The notes under the pieces are model-generated. The model saw only the letters and a program-made list of their open reading frames with translations. It made no database searches and was not told the origin of the DNA. Below, in pieces: positions 55,741-64,000 of a stretch of 64,000 bases of DNA. Both the position numbers and the translations under genes were made by a program. How positions within the stretch are numbered: the first letter of the stretch is position 1; every line of letters begins with the position of its first letter. The stretch is taken from the NCBI GenBank assembly GCA_040954595.2, contig CM082585.2, positions 3,286,001 to 3,350,000 of the forward strand, in the 5' to 3' direction. Source of the DNA: Balanoglossus misakiensis. Its lineage: Eukaryota > Hemichordata.

Positions 55741-57842
55741 TTGCACGAAGTTATTACTAAAAAGAAAACTTCTTTAACATGTATCTGCACAAATGCCCAA
55801 AGCATAATGAACAAACGGGATGAACTCGCTTCGTTAATCACGGTTGGGTACTATGATGTTATTGCCATCACAGAAGCATGGACATATGCTGATATCGGAT
55901 CTGCTGAACTATGTTTTAACGGTTACCATGCTCCATTTAGGCAAGATAGAACTGGCACACGTAACGGCCGAGGGGGTGGAGTACTCTTGTATGTGAAGGA
56001 AGATTACACAGCAGTGGAAGTAACAAAGTTTCAAGCCCACAACTTCACAATCTCCGTCTGGTGCGAGATTTCCTTGGATGGAACTCCTCCTGTTTTATTT
56101 GGTGTTGTGTACCGTTCGCCAAATAGCTCTGGGGAAAGCAACACAAATCTGTATAAAGTACTTTCCCATGCAGCAGCTAACCATACTGTAATATGTGGGG
56201 ATTTCATTTTCCCTAGTATCAGTTGGTCATCACTCGTCTCTGACAATCAAAATGAAGAGTTCCTGTGTTGCATTCAAGATAATTTTTAACTCAACATGTT
56301 GACTTTCCCGGGAGATGTAGAAATTGCCTGGACCTTGTCCTATCCAGCGAACCGGGAATGATAAAGTGAGACTACTGCAGTCGGCCATCTGGGAAATAGT
56401 GACCATGTGTTAATTGAATTTGAGGTGCAAGTTTTGACAGTGACTTCGTCACCAACTGGATATGTTCCTGATCTACGTAAGGCAGATTTCACCAAATTGT
56501 CCTTAGCACTGGCTGAAATTGACTGGAAAAAGAATTTGGCCGGGAAATCAGCACACAATATGCAACTCATCAAGGACACTGTAAATGAAATCTCTTCCCA
56601 ATGTATACCCCTGAAGCCACGAAAAAAGAGATCCAGGGCCCAGTGGATGAGGTTCTAAGTTCAGTGAGGAAGAAAAGGAAACTGTGGCGTATTTACACTC
56701 AAAGCAGAAGCTCACACGATTATCAATTTTACGGACAGCAGCAGAGTTATGTTATAGAAGAAGTCAGACGGGCAAAAAGACTTTATGAAAATAACCTGGC
56801 TGACCACATCAAGGACAATCCTAAAGCGTTTTTTGCCTACGCCCGCTCCAAACAAAAAACAAAGGACACAATAGGTCCCTTAATTGGTAGCAATGGATTG
56901 CTTTGCGGCAACGACAGTGATATGGCAGACATTCTCAACCACTTCTTTGTCTCCGTGTTCACGAAGGAGGACATGCTGAGCATACCTAGACTAGACAAAA
57001 GAGGCAATCTACCAAAGGAGGATGAGTTACACCATCTCCTGATAAATCAAGATATTGTTACAAAGAAACTGGGCAGTTTATGCTCCTTTAAAGCTCCGGG
57101 CCCGGACAGGATTCTAACATGTGTTTTGAAAAACTGTGCTGAGCAGCTTGCAATTCCCCTGACAATGCTTTTCAACCATTCCCTGGATACAGGAGCTGTC
57201 CCAGACGACTGGAAGAAAGCTAACGTTACTCCAATCTTTAAAAAGGGTGCAAAATCTGATCCGGGTAATTATCGTCCAGTCAGCTTAACCAGCGTTTGCG
57301 GCAAGATTTTGGAGTCCATCATCAGGGACCAGATTGTTAGCCATTTAAACAAGCACAACTTGATCACTAACTCACAACACGGTTTTTGCCATGGAAAGTC
57401 TTGTATGACTAATTTGTTGGAGTTCCTAGACGAGATAACTCAGTTCATGGACGAGGACGACCCAGTGGATGTAGTGTTTTTGGATTTTGCTAAAGCTTTA
57501 GACAAAGTTCCTCACGGTAGACTCTGTACTAAATTAATCAGTCGTGGAATCAGAGGCCAAATTGCCAAGTGGATAGAGGCTTGGTTAACTGACAGAGAGC
57601 AGCGTGTGGTGCTAAATGGAGTTTCATCTATGTGGCAGTCCGTTTCTAGTGGTGTTCCACAGGGCTCAGTCCTCGGCCCAGTGCTATTTTTGATTTATAT
57701 CAATGACATCGATGTGGGAATAAAATCAGCAATCAAGAAATTTGCGGACGATACCAAACTATATAACCTAGTTGGCATGTTTTCGGAATTTCTCTTTAAT
57801 TTTCACGCTTGCATTTGGCTTGTAAGAATTGTAAGTAGATAG
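55741..57842 (+). pseudogene. CR1-like non-LTR retrotransposon, frameshifted and 3'-truncated
   Basis: 55741-56289 reads an endonuclease: TNAQSIMNKRDEL, AITEAW, GGGVLLYV, VVYRSPNS and GDFIFP, where the catalytic Asn of GDFN is replaced by Ile. After a stop at 56287-56289 and frame changes, NSDHVLIEF (about 56389) and the endonuclease-RT linker continue. The RT follows from 56640: FKAPGPDRI, NYRPVSLTS, QHGFCHGKS, VFLDFAKALDKV, SGVPQGSVLGPVLFLIYIND and the catalytic FADDTKLYN. The sequence then breaks off into unrelated DNA ending at 57842, so the thumb and 3' end are missing. This belongs to the CR1/L2/Rex-Babar group by motif. It is dead. Confidence 0.85.
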
Positions 57843-57877
57843 AAGTATGTGAAAAATAAAATCAAAATCAAACCTAC

Positions 57878-58555
57878 CCATTTTTTGATATTATGTCATT
57901 AAATTTAAATTAGGTAAAAAAGTTGACCATGCATCATGCATCTTAATATGTCATTCGAAACTAGAGTACACGTGCAAAAAAACGGTAATTTTGTTTTGCG
58001 TTGCATGAAAATTTGTGATTTTTGACAAATTTTACTTTTTTACATACATCGGTAGGCATAATACTGGCCCACATCCTGACTAATACGTCTTGGCGGAAAT
58101 AGTGCATAATCACCCCAAAATAGCACTTTTCTGAATGAGTTCACAGCTTAACAAATAGGTGTCAACAATGCAAATGGCCGTTTTTCTCAGTTTGCATTTT
58201 CGCTGCTCTTGACAACTTCAGACGAAAATAGCTTCGCTCTGCGTTGGCCGAATTTGCTCAAATTTTAACTGGGGATTGTGTATGACCCATCCAACTAAAC
58301 GGTATTTTTGTTAGTCGATAAAGTGTCCCTGGCGGGAATAAACTCTGATTCAATACAACTCACCGTGAATTTGATCAAATTTTACTAAAAATCTAACTTT
58401 CAAACGCTGTTACTCCTCAATGGAAGCAGATAACGCAAAACAAAATTACCGTTTTTTTGCACGTGTACTCTAGTTTCGAATGACATATTAAGATACATGA
58501 TGCATGGTCAACTTTTTTACCTAATTTAAATTTAATGACATAATATCAAAAATGG
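57878..58555. mobile_element. 678-bp MITE with about 124-bp TIRs
   Basis: 57878-58002 (from CCATTTTTTGATATTATGTC to TTTTGTTTTGCGTT) is the reverse complement of 58432-58555 with only one or two mismatches and one T-run length change. The interior is non-coding. A shorter matching GTGAAAAA/TTTTTTCAC pair lies just outside (57849 and 58558) with a 20-bp gap on the left. It abuts the broken 3' side of the CR1-like element. Confidence 0.88.
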
Positions 58556-59036
58556 TTTTTTTCACCCAAAATCGCCACCATTTCCGGGGATCAATAATAT
58601 TTGCAACTCAAACAAAAGTTCAAAAACTCAGCTTCCAGAATATATATGGTTTATGGGGGTTTTAACGTTGTCTTTGATGAGAAATAGGCCTCTGAAAAAG
58701 TCTCGACGGTTTCATGCAATGCCACCAGCTGCAAAATCACAGTGGAGATTTGATTCGTGGCCGATTCTGTGGAAAATGTACAATGCAATTTTTGGAGTAT
58801 GACCAATTGAGTTTGTTTCTCATTCTGGACACTAAATCAAAATTTCTTCCCTATATGCACGGGAAAGATGTAACAAAGTTTTCAATGACAACAAAGACCA
58901 ATGTTTGTGGAAACAGGCGACCTGGCGGTCGAAACTGCTCTGTTGTGATACTTTACATAATAAACAAGATAACTGCTTCAGAATTAAAGGGACAGTGCCT
59001 CTCTCGCAGCTCTTATTTCCATTATGTTTGATAAAA
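58556..59036. other. No gene recognised
   Basis: Unique-looking sequence between the MITE and the CACTA-like element. It holds an open frame of 105 codons (58714-59031, including GRFCGKCTMQF) that I cannot assign. It may be chance or an old element's end. Confidence 0.3.
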
Positions 59037-59039
59037 GAC

Positions 59040-59295
59040 CACTGGGCAAAATGATTGATATACGACAATATACGTAAAACTACTAAGTTTGTACATTTGA
59101 CATATACGTTTCATATACGTGCATTTACGTAACAAATGCAAGCTGTTAGATATGTGTACAAATACGTGAAGTATACATCACGTACACGTTCTCTTACATA
59201 TACGTTCCGCAGATCTACGTATTTGTAGTTATTTTCTACCGAATAGTGTGCTTACAGTATACGTCCATGTATATGTACGTATATTCATGCTAATT
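59040..59295. repeat. Left subterminal TACGT-motif array
   Basis: Many copies of (A)TACGT: AATATACGTAAAAC, CATATACGTTTCATATACGTGC, ACATATACGTTCC, TCTACGTATTTG, TATGTACGTATATTC. The right counterpart is in 63075-63130 and 63560-63675. Confidence 0.7.
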
Positions 59296-61199
59296 ATTAG
59301 GATTATTTGGACCACCCGTTTTTAAAAGCAAACGCTTTCATAAGTGTGATGAAAGATCTGGGTCGCACTTCTGCGGCCACTTTATGTCGCAAAACGCTGG
59401 TTGTTTTACGACGTCCACCTCCGGTACATAGAAACACCAGCACCGCTGGCAGTCACAGAACGCCGTCAACCGTGTGCATAAGTTTGTTTCAACACCAGAC
59501 AAAGCAAAAGAAGAGTTGTCACAGAAACTTGATAGTCTGGACAGAAGTCTTTGAGGGAAAATCGACATGCGGCGGTGATAATCTATGCACCAACAAAGGA
59601 AGAACGGATCGTATGATTTTTGTAAGTTTAAACATACATCGTGTTTTGGTCTTGTCCATATCCACCCCACCCATGTGCCTGCGTTTGACACTATTTCTAC
59701 CCGTTGTTAGTCCGAGTCCTTTTTTATTTCTGCCGTTTGCATTAGTGCATCAAGCATGTCTATGTAGAACTAGAAACAGGTTTTGATTGACAATTTGACA
59801 TTTCCACCAAGCATTTGTATTGTTATCTCAAATGTCCCTTGTTTTACTTTGCAGCGGCAGGTAAAGCACTCAGCTTTATGTAACCATAGAAGATTCATCT
59901 GATACAACCAACGAGTAAGTATATCTCTTTTATTCTTAGACTTTTCATTCAATTTGGTGTAGTATGATTTATAACATTGAGCCACAGACATTGACTGTGA
60001 TTGAGCATAACCCGTAGAGAAAAAAGACAAAAGACGCGGAACATCGGCCAAGATCAAAGGCCTTGAGGATTAGCTAGAACAAAAGGTAAACAAACTGGGT
60101 GGATTTCCACGGGTGTTTCATGGTGGACTACAAACAAAAGATGCATATATGCGCGGGATTGCTGGATTGCCAGAATAGCTGACGTTCAGATATTTTAGCA
60201 GCTACTGAGCTTGGATACTTGGTAGCTATAACCATGCTCTTACGCGTGATAGTGAGCAACTATTCAGCTATAACTATTTGACCTTGGTTGCGATAACAGC
60301 ACACTGAATCTGTATGCTTTATGCACCTTGTCAACATGGCAGATAACAAAGTATACATTTGGAAGGTGTGAAGACATTTCCAATGGCCCGATTTGTTGAA
60401 TGCAAATGAGACATTTTCACCCATAAACTAAAAACAATGGGGGACGTTTATTATAAACTTAAACAGTGCACTGTCATGTTGGCGACAAAGGTAAAAACCA
60501 TGGTAAAAACAGAACGGACTGACGTGTCACTGTGTTCCAGGTGAAGGTGTTTACAGCCCACTCTATATAAACTGCCAGTGGTTCAAACTTCCCAAAAGTT
60601 GCAGCTCATAGACACCGCAGTCAAAGATAAGTGCTTAAGATGACCAAACTAAATACTCTTTTTCTTTTTCTTTTACAGCTTCTACAGAGTCATGGCAAGA
60701 TGGTGGATTTTGAAGACAAATCTTAATAGGATAACATGGTGCAAGCAGGCGATCTGATGATGTCAGATGAAGCAAAGTTTTCATGGTGTTTTGGAGTTAC
60801 TGAATGAAGCTAGACTTTGAGGATTATTTTTCAGACTTTAGGTTTGCATTTAAAAACAAAACACTTTGTTCTTTGTCCATGTAATGTCTTTAATCATTTT
60901 ATGTTTTAAATAAAATTACCTTTTAAGGTAGAGATGTAGGTTTTTTGCATTTTTTTTGATGATTTTTACTTTTTTCAATATTTCAAACCATTAGAATTTG
61001 CATTATTTTTTAATTAAAACAGTTTTACCGGGTCACATTCGTAAACATGTGTAAATTTATCAAAAGTAATATATTTTAAGAATTGTGTGTACAGTTATAA
61101 ACATTCCGGATTAACTGTTACCAGATTAGTGTTGGAGTTTGCTAACCAATTCACAGGAGCCCAGATATGCAAATCCGACTTTTCGAAAGTTAGGCTAGT

Positions 61200-61910
61200 T
61201 AACAGGAAGTTTGACAGGCGTGCTTCGTCTAGTGACTTCCAGCATGATGGTCAGCTATGGCTTCCATCATGCTCCATGGCACAGACTTATTGACCGGGCA
61301 ATGAAACACCCGCAAATGTACAATTACTAATTACATGTTTTTCTACGATTTTCCACTAATTTATGAACTTTCTGGAAATGCTCCATGACAGAACGTTTAG
61401 TTGTGACCAGTGTTGTTTGTCTCATCTTGTCAAGAAAGCTGTAGCTGGTGCAGCTTACAATGTCACAACCCTCGATAAACTGAACAACTAATCTATTGCA
61501 TGAAATAGGTGGATGTGTCAAGCGATGCCGATGCATAAATTTTCATTTTGAAACAGGAAGTTTGACAGGCGTGCTTTGTCTAGCGACTTCCAGAATGATG
61601 GTAAAGTATGGCTTCCATCAGGGCTCGATCGTCATGTTCCGTGGCATAGACTAAATTACCGGGCACAGAGCAATGAAACGCCCGCAAATGTACAATTACT
61701 AATTACATGTTATGGTAGGAGTGAGAAAATAAGATTAAAATGGGTTTTCAGAAGTGTATACTTAACAGGCTGTAGTGTCGTTTGGAGAAGTTATCAGTGG
61801 CAGGGATTAACAGCCCCTTGTTTGCTGAATAAACAAACCAACCTCATTATTGTACTCTGTTCGTAATGGTGTCGTTTTTTCCACGATTTTCCACTAATTT
61901 ATGAACTTGC
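61200..61910 (+). repeat. Internal direct duplication within the CACTA-like element
   Basis: GGAAGTTTGACAGGCGTGCTT..., followed by GACTTCCAG, GGCTTCCATCA, CGCAAATGTACAATTACTAATTACATG and GATTTTCCACTAATTTATGAACTT, occurs at 61205-61375 and again at 61555-61905. The second copy contains an extra segment (61720-61870). Confidence 0.7.
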
Positions 61911-63369
61911 AAAAGGTTCTAGATGAAAATGACTTGGTCTAAAGTCTCTAGTATTATGCTACTTCATTAAAACATAACAAAGCAGTGAGTAAGTACTATA
62001 TATGTTCGTTTTTTTTTCCAACTGAAAGTGCCGTTCACACAAATTGTCGTTTTTCTCTGTTCGGTTTTGGGCTCTGGAGTGCAACTTCAAAAGAGTGTAA
62101 CTTAGCAACGCGTGCACAGATTGTTCTATTTTTTGGCCTGAGGAAGGGAACAATACCTGTCTCCAAACTCGTGGAGCGGATTTCCAATAAAGTTGATAGA
62201 ACAAAAGAAATCACCACACAAGTGAACAAAAGTCGATAATTTATGCAAAAATCGACAGTCGACACTTTAAAGGCTCATTGTTCGAAAACAAAAGTGAATA
62301 TCAAAATTTACCACTATACCCAGCTGTCGATTGCCGGTAACAGATCACCTGGAGGCATTGTCTTTTTTTATTGTTACTCCAGCTTTGAGTAAAAAAACTT
62401 AAAATCGTGTATTTTTTAGCAAAACGAGAAAGAGAACAGAAATTTTGGAAAATAAACCAGATTTTCATAAACTACAAGTATAGAGCTAACAGAATATATA
62501 TAATGTGTTGGTGGGAAACATGAAAAATAAGGAGAAAAAATCGATTAAAAACAAGTGTCATAAAAGGTGCATCTCAACCTTAAGTGAATTTTATTATGTG
62601 AGCAGTTTTTTGTTGATGCATGTAAGTGCATCGGCTTGAAATATGCTTTTACCGATTTGTTGCTATTGATCTGCTTTGAAATGCAGTTGCATCTCAAAGC
62701 AGATAATTTAGTAACAAATTTACAGCAAAGGTGAATAAGAAGGAAAGGTCAAATCCTGATCATGAAGGATGACCCCAGAATTGTGACCTTTGGGGTAATT
62801 TAAATATCACCCCAAAATTATTTGCCAACAATGATGACATAATGTATGGTAATTTCTGGAAGGGTCTGTGTTAAATATACGTAAAAATACCAGAAACGTG
62901 AACTCAACTATGCAAATGTAAATGTCTGTGATGATGATGTAACGTATGCTAATAACACAGTCATGCAAATAGCAAGGAAGATATGCACTGAGAATGTGTA
63001 CAAATACGTTGGAATGTTTATGGTTTACACTTGATCTGCATTGGTCTGCGTAGTGCACACCCGTGATCTTCATAGATATACGTGCACGTATACTAACACA
63101 TTGGTATGTTCCATATACGTGATTATAATATACCTCATGCTAATACTGTGCCGTGATTCGCCAGAATCCGTCACGTGATAGGAAAATAGAATCGACTATG
63201 AACCGCTAGGGAAATAGCAGAAAAAATATAAACCGGTCACGTGACCAAAGTGGTCACGTCAATCAGCGTCGCGTCGTCTGACACAATGGCCACCTCTGAA
63301 GATGTCGTCTGGCAACCTCAAGAGAAAATTGCAAGATTTTCCCAGCTGTTAGCATGAGGTTTATTATAA

Positions 63370-63560
63370 AACACCTATAGCCTGGCCTATATTCAGGCCA
63401 TAGCAGCCGTTTTTACCCCCTCGTGACTGTGAGTTACCAGAATCATATGCTATTTCCCTCGGCCTGCGGCCTCGGGAAATAGCATATGATTTTGGTAACT
63501 CACAGCCCCTCGGGTGTAATAAACGGCCGCTATGGCCCTCATGGCCAGGCAATAGGTGTT
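63370..63560. repeat. 191-bp imperfect palindrome
   Basis: AACACCTATAGCCTGGCC at the left pairs with GGCCAGGCAATAGGTGTT at the right. The inner part, GTGAGTTACCAGAATCATATGCTATTTCCC, pairs with GGGAAATAGCATATGATTTTGGTAACTCAC around CTCGGCCTGCGGCCT. It is probably a foldback insertion nested in the CACTA-like element. Confidence 0.85.
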
Positions 63561-63708
63561 CAATATACGACACATATACGTGTTGCAAATTGTAGATGTA
63601 CAACTGTGCAGACTATTGTATACTTTAGTCTACTTGTGCATATTCCTGATCTACGTGTCCATATACGTAAAAATACTGAATGTATATCAATCTTTTTGCC
63701 CAGTGGAC

Positions 63709-64000
63709 ACCGTTTGTGTTATTTATATGTAGATTTATAGTGAATCAAAGTTCGACCACACACAACTTCCATCCCGTTTGTAAACACGAGGGCAACAAAC
63801 TGAATAAATGAATAATCGTTCTTTACCGTTTATTCGAGCGTGAGCGTCAAATGTATGCATGCGCAAGTATGTGTTGCCGTCTGGTGCTGGTTAACGTGAA
63901 TGTGGTCACCCACAACCCAGGCCCACAACTCACCGAGCCTGGAAAACTGCAGGTCAGGTAAAACATTTTCTCGGAAATTCAACGTTGTTATGAAATCAAA
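63709..64000. other. No feature recognised at the window edge
   Basis: Unique-looking sequence after the CACTA-like element. No reading frame or repeat is recognisable in under 300 bp. Confidence 0.3.

Larger units (their letters stand above)
59040..63705. mobile_element. Non-autonomous CACTA/EnSpm-like element (4.67 kb)
   Basis: Left end CACTGGGCAAAATGATTGATATAC is matched by the inverted right end GTATATCAATCTTTTTGCCCAGTG (one mismatch in 24). Both sides are flanked by GAC (59037-59039 and 63706-63708), a 3-bp target duplication. CACTG-type tips with 3-bp duplications define the CACTA/EnSpm superfamily. Both subterminal 250-600 bp are packed with TACGT/ATACGT words in both orientations, as in transposase-binding arrays of this group. 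No transposase reading frame was recognised inside. It contains an internal duplication (61200-61900) and a palindrome (63370-63560). Confidence 0.78.

Noticed and set aside
58714-59031. 105-codon frame with GRFCGKC as a possible zinc motif
   Set aside because: Only one Cys-x2-Cys pair, no partner histidines or cysteines at usual spacing, and no homologous copy in the window.
59307-59786. 159-codon frame as a CACTA transposase exon
   Set aside because: Basic and Ser/Thr-rich, without DDE-type or zinc motifs. I could not link it to any transposase.
1-64000. tRNA or rRNA genes
   Set aside because: No cloverleaf-like sequence with A and B boxes and no rRNA-like stretch was recognised by eye; a tRNAscan run would settle it.

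Overview
The window is eukaryotic and almost certainly from an invertebrate animal. It has spliced genes with GT-AG introns, metazoan death-effector (DED) and NACHT domains, TRIM/NHL E3-ligase remnants, and a dense mix of Ty3/Gypsy, CR1-like, Crypton-like, CACTA-like, foldback and MITE-like elements. A DED plus NACHT architecture and TRIM-NHL multiplicity fit a non-vertebrate deuterostome (acorn worm, lancelet or echinoderm-like) best, but the phylum cannot be fixed from sequence reading alone.

Region 1 (about 1-26,900) is a decayed cluster of TRIM-NHL-type gene copies. It holds NHL beta-propeller fragments (9-188, 472-1116, 19128-19677), one RING start (4804-4905) and one B-box/coiled-coil remnant (18057-19080). 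These sit in segmentally duplicated intergenic DNA (blocks 1438-4600, 5008-6495 plus 14411-15288, and 22371-26715). Insertions in this duplicated background include a nearly intact 7.9-kb chromodomain Ty3/Gypsy element on the minus strand (6496-14406, 791-bp LTRs, CTGC target duplication), a tyrosine-recombinase (Crypton-like) element with unexpected terminal inverted repeats (15289-17799) followed by a 146-bp palindrome, a 443-bp MITE with an internal minisatellite (18476-18918), a hairpin-led repeat (20011 to about 22370), and a 508-bp solo LTR (25618-26125, AAAC duplication).

Region 2 (26,981-52,580, plus strand) is best explained as one large innate-immunity gene. Sixteen exons can be chained with consensus splice sites and matching phases (all phase 1 except one phase 0) into an uninterrupted frame of 7674 nt, or 2557 codons plus stop. 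The order is: glycosyltransferase-B-like domain; TRADD-N-like domain; small linkers; long coiled coil; a tandemly duplicated 63-residue charged exon (four copies); DED 1; Gln/His/Pro-rich linker; DED 2; NACHT NTPase with a possible degenerate LRR tail. A foldback element with minisatellite arms sits in intron 1. A young, intact Ty3/Gypsy element (37949-42621, 161-bp LTRs, CCATT duplication) interrupts the tandem-exon array. The last exon carries a perfect 46-bp palindrome inside coding sequence.

Region 3 (52,581-64,000) has no recognisable host gene. It contains a frameshifted, 3'-truncated CR1-like non-LTR retrotransposon (55741-57842), a 678-bp MITE with about 124-bp terminal inverted repeats (57878-58555), and a 4.67-kb non-autonomous CACTA/EnSpm-like element (59040-63705, GAC duplication, TIR beginning CACTGGGCAAAA, TACGT-rich subtermini). 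The last of these contains an internal duplication and a 191-bp palindrome.
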